In this document: in pieces, positions 32,201-62,019 of the stretch
How positions within the stretch are numbered: the first letter of the stretch is position 1
Layout: every line of letters begins with the position of its first letter
Source of the DNA: Astropecten irregularis
Lineage: Eukaryota > Echinodermata > Asteroidea > Paxillosida > Astropectinidae
DNA length: 64,000 nucleotides
Direction of reading: 5' to 3'
NCBI GenBank assembly: GCA_963971285.1
Contig: OZ020244.1
Span: 22,630,001-22,694,000 of the forward strand
Notes under the pieces: generated by a model
What the model saw: the letters and a program-made list of their open reading frames with translations, nothing else
The model's database searches: none
What the model was told of the DNA's origin: nothing
Made by a program: the position numbers and the translations under genes

Positions 32201-35200
32201 CATATTTTTTAAATTTTAGATTTCTGATTTAAATTTGTTTCTTGTTTTCTTTTTAAATATTAAATTCAATACAAGTAATAAACTGCTGCAAACTGCTCAG
32301 CAACCAAAATGACCGAAATATATTAAATGCTTGGTGTTGGGAGGGCCTGACGTGTATCAATCCTAAAATATTAAATTTGTTATTATATTTGAGTGTACAT
32401 TTTGCTATGAAATATGAGGTCTAGTCATTCAAACCAGGCTAACAAACTGAACTCCTTGCCTGAACAATTGGCTGTGATTTCCTCCTCCAGGCTACAGCAT
32501 CCAAATCTTGTGCAACTCTACGGCTTCAGCTTTGACGGGCCCTCACTTTGCCTCATCTTCCACTACCTGCACAACGGCTCCCTGCAGTCAGCACTCAGCA
32601 GTCAGAGCACCCTGGATCTATCCTGGGAGGCTAGGGTTCATGTAGCTCAGGGGACGGCTCAGGGCCTGTGCTATCTTCACTCAGAGGGGACAGTACACCG
32701 TGATGTCAAGAGGTATTCGGCATTTTCATTGAGCTTTTTCGAAACGGAGGCTCAGGCACAGGCTCCATTTCGTGAATCCATTCTAAAATAACCGGTATCA
32801 AAATAGAGGCGTTTGGCTGCAGTTCGGAGGTAGATTTTCTAGTTCGAAAAGGAAAACGGAGCTTCAGCTCCAATGAAAAACCACAACCTATATTTTCAGC
32901 ATATGGATGACAGAACCTGAACCAATCTGAGCACTCTGTGAAATCAAACCCAGGACATTAAACCACTTAACCTTTTTATGGATAATCAGTTTATATCTTC
33001 GATCAGAGCAACATATGTGACAAAGCATCTTGCTCAAGGATGCAAGCACCACTAACCCATGGCTGGACTTGAACCCACAATCTGTAGATTGACCACAAGA
33101 TCTTGAGTACGACACGCCAGACCACTAGGCCATGGCACCCCATAATTCAGATGGAAAGATGTTTGCCGATTGCAAATGAAGCTGGGGTTAAAATATTTCA
33201 TATTACTGGTCAGATGATCTGGTTGGGTTTAGGACAGCTAGACTTACCGCCTCGATTCTTTCTTTCCCCCTCCCTCCCTACTTTCCTTCTGCAGTGCCAA
33301 CATTCTTCTAGACAAAGACTTGACGGCCAAGGTGGCAGATTTTGGCCTGGTGCGTGCCTTACCAGGCAGCAGTAATAAGACCCAGATAACCAGCTTGATC
33401 ATCGGCACCAACATCTACATGTCACCAGAAGCAAGGAACGGAGAGATCTCTCCTAAACATGACTGCTTCAGCTATGGAGTGGTAAGACACTGGCATCAGG
33501 GTGGGCTACTATCTAGTGGAATACACAGGAATTATGATAAATTATTGTAGTTGTCTATGGTACCACTTCGAGTGTTCCCATCAGCATTTCAGCTTTAAGT
33601 TTACCTTGGTACTATCATACTTTGGTAGCATACCGAAACAGAAATCTCCAAAGATTTACCTATAACTTATGGTGCAAACATATCTTTATAATTTGTCTGC
33701 CTGAAATGCTGTACCGGTATTTTTCAAGAAGAGTAAAACTAATGACCAAACAATTTTGATCTTTTAAAGATAACAAATAACGGTGAAAAGGTTTAAGAAA
33801 TACTTTGGCCGTTTTCACTGTTTTTCTCATAAAGAGGGCACCGTATGGAACTAAAACTTTCACAGATGACTGTTACTGTATCTTCCTTGATATTTTTGCC
33901 CATGAATCTGCATTTCTTTGACAAAAACAATGAAATTACCTCTAAGCAATGGAAAACTTCCTTGCGTAAAGATGCCTGTTCAAAGGACAAAGTTCTAACT
34001 CTGCATTTTCACCATCTTTAAACGTGTTTCAGTCTAGTGACTAATAATTACAAGCAAGAGACAAACATTGTTAATATTGAATGTAATCCTGTTTTGTTCT
34101 CCCAGTTTAGCGGTGAATTAGGGTCAGGGATGAGCTTGAGTTTTCCTAACTCTCTGAATTCCTGGCAATCCTCCAGGTTCTATTGGAGCTGTTAACTGGA
34201 CTGGAACCTCTGGACAACGAGCGAGAGGACAGAGACATCATCAGTTACGTGGAGGTGGCCCTGGACAAACACGAGGATGTACTGATGCTGGTGGATCAGA
34301 GACTGCGTTCCTCTTCCTATACGAAGGCAGCCGTGGAGAAGATGTTCTATATGGCCATGGACTGCCTGAAGAGGAAGCAGAAGAGACCGTTACTGACAGA
34401 TGTACGTATCCATGGGAGTAGATCCCAGGGGGGCTAGCTTGCAACCCCCCCCCCCCCCCAACAGGTTTTCACTTTTTATATATATAAAACATGATTTTGT
34501 GCACAAACGTATATGGGAGTACGACCCAGCTACATGATCAACCCCCCCCCCCCCCCCCAGGTCTGAGGACGTGTCTACACTACTGTACGTATCATATCCC
34601 CAAGATTCATTGATAAACTGTGCCACGGTAACATGTTCTGTCTTGGGCAGAGCGCAAATAATCATAAAACACCAGTTGCGTATTATTATAGCCCAGCACT
34701 CGCATTCAAGTCCAGAGTCACAGACTGCAACAGCCATTCAAAGCGTTGTTTGCTTTCATACCCTTCAACTTCAACTACCCTTTTTTTTGTTAATAATAAT
34801 AATAACGGGCATTTATAAAGCGCCTTTCCAAGAAGATCAAAGCGCTGTACATTATTATTATCCCTGGTCATCGGGCCATAATTTACATTCCTGAAACCAT
34901 CTCAACTCCCTGGGGAGCATACAGCCCCATACTGACAACCATAGGGCGCACAGAGGCAAATCAAACCACAAAGCCATCTCTACCCTCACAGGTACCCATT
35001 TACACCTGGGTGAAGAGGAGCAATATGTGACAAAGCGTCTTGCCCAAGGACGCACTCAAGCACTCATTAACCCATGGCTGGATTCGAACCCACAATCTGT
35101 AAATTGACCACAAGACTTTGGGTTCGACACGCCAGACCACTAGGCCACAGTGGTTGGGCAACTGATAACAAAATGGAAAAAAATGAAGGCACAACAATAT

Positions 35201-35822
35201 ACTTAAGTTATGTGTTTGCCTGCTGTGCATACAGACCAATAAATGACAGGGGTGTGGTTAATTGACTGACGATCTGTGTACCACATAACCAGGGGCCAAT
35301 TTCATGGAGCCGTTTATTAAACACACAAATATTAGCTTAGCACAAAATGTATTCCTCATTAAAACAGACCATCATGAACAAACAAGCCATTTGATATTCA
35401 TGGTCAGCGAACAAGAGCCAAAGAACAATCACAAGTGATACACAACACGTGGAAAGTTGGCTTTTAACTCTCTTTTTATTATGACAACAATTTCATGGTT
35501 AGCAAATTGTTGTGCTAAGCAGGGCCGTGAAATTGGCCCCTGATCACTTATTTATAATTAATTAAGACAAATACCATTGACTAATCAAGGCAAGCTTTGA
35601 TGTTTATATTGGCAAGTGACAGGTTTTTGTTCAGGTTCATGACTACCCTTCTTCGTTAAACCTTACATAAAATGGGAGTACAAGATCTCATTTGAACCAG
35701 AATTTTTTGGGGCTTGAAAATTATTGACTTAAGAGTATTAACAGATTGAAACTATAACTGTTTGTTGTATTTGTTTGCAGATTCTACCAAGTGTGATGGA
35801 GCTCTCTGATACTCAAGAATGA
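28520..35822 (+). CDS. IRAK4: IRAK4-like kinase (interleukin-1 receptor-associated kinase 4), complete
   Basis: IRAK4 is the serine/threonine kinase that joins MyD88 in the Myddosome and carries Toll/IL-1 receptor signals toward NF-kB. Exons are 28520-28704, 29096-29244, 30215-30451, 31287-31447, 31975-32030, 32491-32712, 33295-33481, 34177-34401 and 35781-35822 (TGA), 1,464 nt, 487 residues, all phases joining. This compares with about 460 in human. Residues 1-111 form the death domain ([39 protein letters not shown]). Residues 112-190 are a variable linker. Residues about 195-480 are the kinase: loop GEGGFGTVY (219-227), Lys240 in AVKRL, Glu257 in helix C, HRDVKSAN (332-339), DFG (352-354), activation-loop TS at 369-370, and SPEA (380-383). 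The hinge reads LCLIFHYL, placing Phe286 where IRAKs have Tyr. The start is chosen because the death domain begins right after it. Confidence 0.95.
29259..29821. mobile_element. hAT-like TIR element with nested SINE
   Basis: The ends CAGGGGCGGATCCCACCC and GGCTCCGCCCCTG are inverted, and CAGGGGCGGATCC is a common hAT terminus. A SINE (29440-29610), a GAAAAG-rich stretch and a C-run (29782-29794) lie inside. No clean 8-bp duplication is visible. It lies in IRAK4 intron 2, starting 15 bp after the exon 2 donor. Confidence 0.6.
29440..29610 (+). mobile_element. tRNA-like SINE (family 1), plus orientation, well preserved
   Basis: Leader TTCATGGCTTCTGACTGCC, then GGCTCAGTTGGTAGAGCGCC (box A), GCTGGTTCGAATCCTGCTCC (box B) and a trailer ending TTTTTCTTTGTTCACTTTT followed by an A/G-rich tail. 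This is the most complete copy of the family in the window along with 52245-52382. Confidence 0.8.
30644..31074. repeat. Foldback element in IRAK4 intron 3
   Basis: TAAAATAACTAGTGCGCTAG at the left pairs with CTATAGCGCTCTAGTAATTT at the right, with AGCTCTG / CAGAGCT continuing inward. The interior is rich in TGTGCGCACAC-type alternating purine-pyrimidine sequence. Confidence 0.65.
31287..34401 (+). CDS. IRAK4: IRAK4 kinase-domain exons 4-8
   Basis: Exon 4 (31287-31447) codes the glycine-rich loop and catalytic Lys. Exon 5 (31975-32030) is only 56 nt and codes helix C with NEL. Exon 6 (32491-32712) codes the hinge through HRDVK. Exon 7 (33295-33481) codes ANILLD, DFG, the activation loop and SPEA. 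Exon 8 (34177-34401) codes the C-lobe helices ([31 protein letters not shown]). All residues needed for catalysis are present, so the kinase is probably active. Confidence 0.9.
31525..31728. repeat. Foldback element in IRAK4 intron 4
   Basis: GGTTTGCGATGACACCATG at about 31527 pairs with CATGGTGTCACCGCAAACC at 31709-31727. Inner GAACTGACGGTTTAA pairs with TTAAACCATCAGTTC. Same terminal design as 1203-1376. Confidence 0.7.
32738..32925. mobile_element. GGCTCAGGCTC-family element beside IRAK4 exon 6
   Basis: Starts CGAAACGGAGGCTCAGGCAC about 26 bp after the exon 6 donor (32713), and carries AAAATAGAGGC and TTCAGCATATGGATGACAGA as in 4886-5110. The right terminal repeat is eroded. Confidence 0.65.
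33003..33142 (-). mobile_element. Short copy of SINE family 2, minus orientation
   Basis: On the plus strand it reads ATGGCTGGACTTGAACCCAC and GACACGCCAGACCACTAGGC, the complement of the tRNA-like head. Truncated relative to 34795-35152. Intron 6 of IRAK4. Confidence 0.7.
33605..33942 (-). mobile_element. ATCATACTTTGGT-family element, minus orientation
   Basis: Begins GGTACTATCATACTTTGGTAG and runs the whole family core inverted (AGTAAAACTAATGACCAAAC, GGGCACCGTATGG, GCCCATGAATCTGCATTTCT). The far terminus is eroded to GAAATTACCTC. Intron 7 of IRAK4. Confidence 0.7.
34440..34565. repeat. Duplicated segment with two poly-C runs after IRAK4 exon 8
   Basis: Two blocks share the order ACGTAT..GGGAGTA..CCC..poly-C..CAGG: one spans the exon 8 donor (34400-34462), the other is at 34506-34562. 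The C-runs are about 15 and 19 bases. It looks like a local duplication of the donor region. Confidence 0.5.
34795..35152 (-). mobile_element. SINE family 2, longest copy, minus orientation
   Basis: The minus-strand head has GGCCTAGTGGTCTGGCGTGT (box A) and GTGGGTTCGAATCCAGCC (box B). The body has CCAGGTGTAAATGGGTACC and CCCCAGGGAGTTGAGATGG. The tail is GCGCTTTATAAATGCCCG followed by (ATT)n. Intron 8 of IRAK4. Confidence 0.8.
35290..35542. mobile_element. GGGGCCAATTTCAT TIR element, copy 2
   Basis: CAGGGGCCAATTTCATGGAG and GTGAAATTGGCCCCTG form the ends, with CAATTTGC/TTAGCA blocks and GTGATACACAACACGTGG in the core. In opposite orientation relative to the core of copy 1. Intron 8 of IRAK4. 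Confidence 0.75.
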
Positions 35823-36800
35823 TGGAATGTTAGATACCGGAAATGGTTATCTTACAACGGAAGGGAAATGGCTGACCGACCATGTCACTCATTGCATAAT
35901 GATAATGGCGTTTTTACAAATTGCCATGTAAAATAGCTGTTAAGTGATTTTCAGTCTAATTACTGTTTAATTATGGTATAATTACTGGAGAGCCATACAA
36001 TTTGACTAAATTTTTAAAAGACCTTCAGAAATATTTCTTTGAAATTGCTTTCTGTTAAAAAAAATTGTAAATTGCCAACCTTCAAATAGAATTGCTTATC
36101 CAGTCTCCACCTCGCAGCTGCAGTATTCTCCTGAAGACGACCAGAGAATATAATTTATGCCTTATTGTGTTACCGCAAAATCAATTATCTTTTATGTACT
36201 TCCGCCATGCATAGCCTTAAATCTAACTTCAAATTTTTTAATATATCAGTTTTATTAATTTAGATGTTTCAAGAATGAATTTAATACATATTTGCTGACA
36301 GGCTGAGTCTATGCCAAAGGTAGGACACCAGTACAATTCTCAATACAGTTGTGTTTCATTCATTTTCTTAGCGTGTAAAGCAGAGAAGTTGTGAAATTAT
36401 TTTGATTAGTGTCATGAAAACTGCCAGAATTCGATTTCCTCTATGTAGTCATGGTGGCAAGCTCATAAAGTGTGATTCTTGTTTTATGCATGAAGCATCT
36501 GGGTTCACATCTCAAACCCAATCAAAGCGAACGCCGCCTTGAAAACATTCATAATACGTCACTGTGATAAATCCATGTAATTATCATGCTATATTAGACT
36601 GTAAAAATAAAAGAGATAGATGCTAAGCCAAGTATTACTGTCATGACGTCCTGCAACTATACATCAATTTTGTTTTACCTTTTGCATTGAAAGTCTCCCT
36701 ATGCTCTGTCTTGCCATGCATCTTAAGGCCACAAGACTTGTTCCATGTGTGGTTGCTTGGCATAATGAGGCTCCTACATTTATGGCACCAGACTATTTAG

Positions 36801-37346
36801 CAGTGTTGGAGTACTCGTACTAAAGTACGGACGAATACTTGGCCCGTACTCGATAAAAAGTACTCGAGAATAAAATGTACTTGGTCCGTGCTCGACTCCA
36901 TGTACTTGAATTTTGGGAGTACTTGACCATTTAGTGTAAATGTCATTTTTTCGTTACAATTTCACGGTTGATTTGCTGATTTCCGATAAATTATACAATG
37001 GGACTCGGGAGTTTAGTATCAAATGGCGTGAGCAGCACAATAACATTTGCAAGGTTTGAAAAACATTAATTTCTGAGAAGAGTGGCACAACATTTATCAG
37101 TATCCAATAAACATCTTTGTGCAAAGCTGCAATTTTGTGCAATGTTGTGCATTGGTACTGTACTCGGACAGGGACTCGGATTTTGGTACTCGGACTCTGC
37201 CCTGTTCTCGACCTTTCATGTACTCGGACTCAATACTTAGGACTTGGACTCGACAGCAATGTACTCGGACTCAGCCCAGTACTCGGATCCTGAAATACTC
37301 AGAGTACTCTGTACTGGGATCTGAGGACTCTAATACTCCAACACTG
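36801..37346. mobile_element. TIR element dense in TACTCGG repeats
   Basis: Starts CAGTGTTGGAGTACTCG and ends AATACTCCAACACTG, a 13-bp or longer inverted pair. Both arms are made of GTACTCG/ACTTGG-type units (about fifteen GTACT occurrences). CAGTGTTGG-type ends recall hAT elements, but no 8-bp duplication is seen. Confidence 0.65.
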
Positions 37347-37812
37347 TTATTTTTTATTTTTTAAAAAATCTTTCCTCGGTGAAGATAAAATTTTATATAC
37401 ACATTCTGTGTATTGAAAAACAAACCTGCAAAAACATTTATTAAAAAACTGCTGTGGTTTTTAAAGATTTACCGGGGTTCTGTCGTTGGAGACAAACACA
37501 GTTTGGAGCATTTCAGCATATTAATTCAGAATCTTGACAAACATTCTATTGCCGTAATTGATTTCTGGCCTATAACATTGTAATATAATTATGAGTGTTA
37601 ATTAATTCATATGAAGTGAATGGGATTCTGTTGTATAAATTGATCTGTACTTAAGGCAGTGTAAAACCTTAAAGTTACAAGAATATTTTGTACTTGTCTA
37701 TAAAAAGAAGAAATCTATAAACAGAAGAAATCATTAAAATACTAAGAAAGCTACATATAAAACCTCTAGTATCAGCATTAATGTCAATTTATTGGGTACT
37801 ATTTTCTTAAAG

Positions 37813-38151
37813 GTAATATCATACTTTGGTTTTTATCAAAGAAATGCAGATTCATGGGCAAAAATATCAAGACAGATACAGAAACACTCATCTGTGTAAC
37901 TTTCAATCCCATACGGTGCCCAGTTTTAAAGAAATCAGTGAAAACGGACACAGTATTTTTAAGTCTTCTCATCTTTAAAAGATCGAAATTGTTTTTTGTC
38001 ATTGGTTTGACTCTTTTTTCTGGATTAATGCAGCATTTGAGGCAGAAAATGTCAATGGTATGTTTCTACCATCACCATCTTTATACCCTGTATGTTATAG
38101 GTAAATCTGTGAACATTTCTGTTCCAGTACGCTACCAAAGTATGATAGTAC
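37813..38151 (+). mobile_element. ATCATACTTTGGT-family TIR element, reference copy
   Basis: The left end AATATCATACTTTGGT and right end ACCAAAGTATGATAGTA are inverted. Length 339 bp. The core includes GCAGATTCATGGGCAAAAAT, CATACGGTGCCCAG, TTGGTTTGACTCTTTT and GTATGTTTCTACCATCACC. No coding frame. Confidence 0.75.
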
Positions 38152-40114
38152 ACATCTGAAAAAAGAAAAGAAAAAGGAATGTCTTTTTTAATATGGAAAA
38201 TTATAATTAGCTCAGCGTTGTAGGGGCTAGACACTCTGTCTAACATGTTTTTTTTAAGTCTAAAGTATTATAATGATACTGTACAGTGTGGTATTTCGAA
38301 GGACATAGGAATGTTGAACCCAGGCACATATGGTTACTGTATATGGGTCTTGTGATGGCCCAACTTGGATCAAGTCCAAAGACTGTTCCATAGGGATACT
38401 GTACAGTGCTTTGCTTTGCTGGAATCATCACTTATTGGTTCTTAAAAAATCCACCAAACATGAAAGGTTGACGACAAACACAATTAAATTACAACATTCC
38501 AAACATCTCCACACCTCATCAGACATTTGCTTCCAAGAACTCTCCATTTTTATTCTTACCACTTCAAGTTCAAGATTTGCTACAAAAATAACATTTCCGG
38601 GATAGTTAGTTTTATTGCTAATAATAAAACGTCACTGTAGAAACCCGTTCAATATTTCAGAGACAAACTATAGGCATTGCATTTGCAATCTTACACGGTA
38701 CGTTAATTGGAAGTTCCACGGCAGTGGTCTGAATTTTAAAGGAAGTTTTGGTTCAGTGTGCTACTGTGCTACACTACTTCAACCCAATTACTTCAGCATG
38801 CTATGAACAAACACAAGCAAGATTTCTACAACAATATTTTATGAATTCAGGCATTGGGGCAAGTGCCTTTACATATCGTACATTACCAGCGGTAAACACA
38901 TTTCAGGGTTCTACCAAAGTTTAGGAAAATTGGTCGAGGGACAATATGCGAAGCCACTGCATGGGGTCAGGGGCCCAAGACAATTCGAGGCTTTAGATTG
39001 CAGACAGAGATGTGAGTGGCTCCAAGAAAATCTGAAAAAGCCAGTGAAAAAGCTGAAATTTAAAGTTTCCTGCAAAGTTCCTGTGTTTCTGCAAACCGAT
39101 CCAAATAGTGACACCATTGTATCTGGCCCACTAAATGCGAGTGGCCACAACAAAATCTGAAAACACCAAGCAAAAAGCAGAAATTTAAAAGTTAAATGTT
39201 CCTACACTTTTGTGTGGAGCAGGTGTACAAAAAATGTGAAATCAGATTAAAATATGAAGTTTCACATCCCTGAAAATGGCCGCCGTGGCCTCAGTCAATG
39301 CAGAAGCATTGCAAATCCTAACATCCGTGAGAAACGTATCCCTGACTAAAGAAAAACCTAATTAGAAAATCTCCATGAAGCCTTAAAAAGTAGTCATACG
39401 TGAAATTAAAACTGAACACACACAATAATACAATACAAACTATTATTAATGCAATAAAATCAGACAATATGAAGTAAAAACAACTATTAACAAACAAAAG
39501 AGAGCAATTACAGCTGCAGACTGAAAGAACGTAATCCAATAATATAATACAACATTGATTTATGTGTAAGTTGCTATTCTGTACATTTGCAATTCAAAGT
39601 TAACAGAGAAACACAAAACAAACAAATTACGTGCATTCATTCTCGACTTGAGACAATAAAAAATGTCAACGTTTAAAAAAGGTTTATAGTGACAATGGTT
39701 TGGTATAAAAATAATACACAATCACAAAAATACTCACGATCCTGCATTTTTGCTAGAGAAACAAACTTTCTATCTATTCATCTTGCCTTAAGATGCATTG
39801 TTCTAGATAGTTAATTAAGATTATTGCATAAATGCTATATCCTTCCATTGACGCTATGAGAAGGGAGAGGGGTGGTAAAAGTCGTCATTTAATCAGAAGA
39901 AAACCCGCAAGATAGTTTTGGAGAGGCAGTTGGTGGGATTCGAACCAGGAAACCAGTCATAGTCAAAGAAATAAGAAGCCAACCCAATGTATTTACAGAT
40001 ATTACCGCTAATGCCGCATTTTGAGGTTTTAGTTTTCGCAAAAGGCTAAGATTAATGTTAAATGCATGTCAATCTGAATTGTTCAGCATGCATGGTGTGA
40101 TGCCACAATACATG

Positions 40115-40312
40115 GGTTTACACCATGGCGGCCATCTTAGATTTTGATCGCAACTTCAAAACGAGACACTTCCACGCATGCGCACTTTTCGAAGTGTAAG
40201 CCCGTCCATTGTCGAAGACAATACACAGGTTTACACCTCGGCGGTTTTGATCGCGACTTAAAAACGAGGCACTATCACGCATGCGCTTTTTTCAGAGTGT
40301 AAACCCGTGTAT
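40115..40312 (+). repeat. Tandem duplication, about 100-bp unit
   Basis: Two units read TTTACACC[A/T]..GGCGG..TTTTGATCGC[A/G]ACTT..AAAACGAG[A/G]CACT..CACGCATGCGC..GTGTAA.CCCGT. The first starts near 40120, the second near 40215. CpG-rich compared with the surroundings. Confidence 0.65.
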
Positions 40313-40839
40313 GCAACTGTTAGACACTTAAAACTCATCAAAAATATGAATTTTCAAACAATGTTTCACACAAAAATGTAAGCATACCAAACTAAAAAAA
40401 AAAAATCACCCCACTGTAAACTACCAAATTTTCCTGCATTTTTCTTCCACCCCACTTTTAAAAAAAGTTGTCTGAAGTTATCGTTTAATTTTGTATACAC
40501 TATGTACAATTCCGGAAAACAATCCGATCAAAATATTCCCTTACTCCTTAAACTGTTTACAAAACTGCAATTAATAAGTTACATTATTAATATACTTACA
40601 AAGTACAATTGTACAAAATTATCATCCATATTAGTTTTATATTTCAGCAAACCAGGTAAGTGCATCGTGCAGCCCCATCTTGGTATTTCAAGCTTTTATT
40701 TTTTGGTTGCTTTTTCTCTTTTTCTAGCTTTTTATTTTGGCCTTTCTCTTTCTGGCCGATGGTGACCAGAATCACAAGTGAGCCCTCGTGTGACTGCATC
40801 CTCCATTGGCAAAATTTGGGGCAAATCATTTAATAAATG

Positions 40840-40930
40840 AAATGTGAACAAAGGAAATTTACTGGAGCGGAAATCGAACCTGCAACCTCTAGAATACTAT
40901 ACCGTAACTCCGTCAATTCCGCTCCAGTCA
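40840..40930 (-). mobile_element. Partial tRNA-like SINE (family 1), minus orientation
   Basis: AATGTGAACAAAGGAAATTT and GAAATCGAACCTGCAACCTC are the complement of the SINE trailer and box B. Box A is missing, and the copy is cut by CGCTCCAGTCAATTTTCTAG, another SINE end in the other direction. Confidence 0.6.
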
Positions 40931-40975
40931 ATTTTCTAGGTCGACAAAACCAACCACAGAACCCGACCATCCAGG

Positions 40976-41208
40976 GGCATTTCTGAAAGCTCGGCTCCGG
41001 CTCAAGCTCCGGTTCCAGCTCCATTTCGTGAATCCATTATAAAATAACGGGTATCAAAATAGAGGCTTTTGGCTGTGGTTCGGAAGTAGATTCTCTGGTT
41101 TGAAAAAGAAAACAGAGCTTCAGCTTCTATGAAAAACCATAACTTTCAGCATATGGATGACAGAGACTAAGCCGAAGCCTGACCGGGAGCCGAGGTGTGA
41201 GAAAGGCC
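40976..41208. mobile_element. GGCTCAGGCTC-family element next to PFKFB last exon
   Basis: TTTCTGAAAGCTCGGCTC and GAGCCGAGGTGTGAGAAA form imperfect ends. The core AAAATAGAGGC and TTTCAGCATATGGATGACAG matches 4886-5110. It ends 46 bp from the stop codon of the predicted last PFKFB exon, so it is probably within the 3' UTR. Confidence 0.7.
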
Positions 41209-41254
41209 CCAGGCTACAGTTCCAGCCAAGATGCATGCTGAGATTGCACCCATT

Positions 41255-62019
<20,765 letters not shown>

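Larger units (their letters stand above)
35823..41254. other. Convergent 3' flanks of IRAK4 and PFKFB
   Basis: No supported coding exon. AATAAA at 36606-36611 is a reasonable IRAK4 polyadenylation signal, about 780 bp after the stop. On the minus strand, AATAAA complements (TTTATT) near 40695 and 40723 could serve PFKFB. The rest is repeat-derived or AT-rich. Confidence 0.5.
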
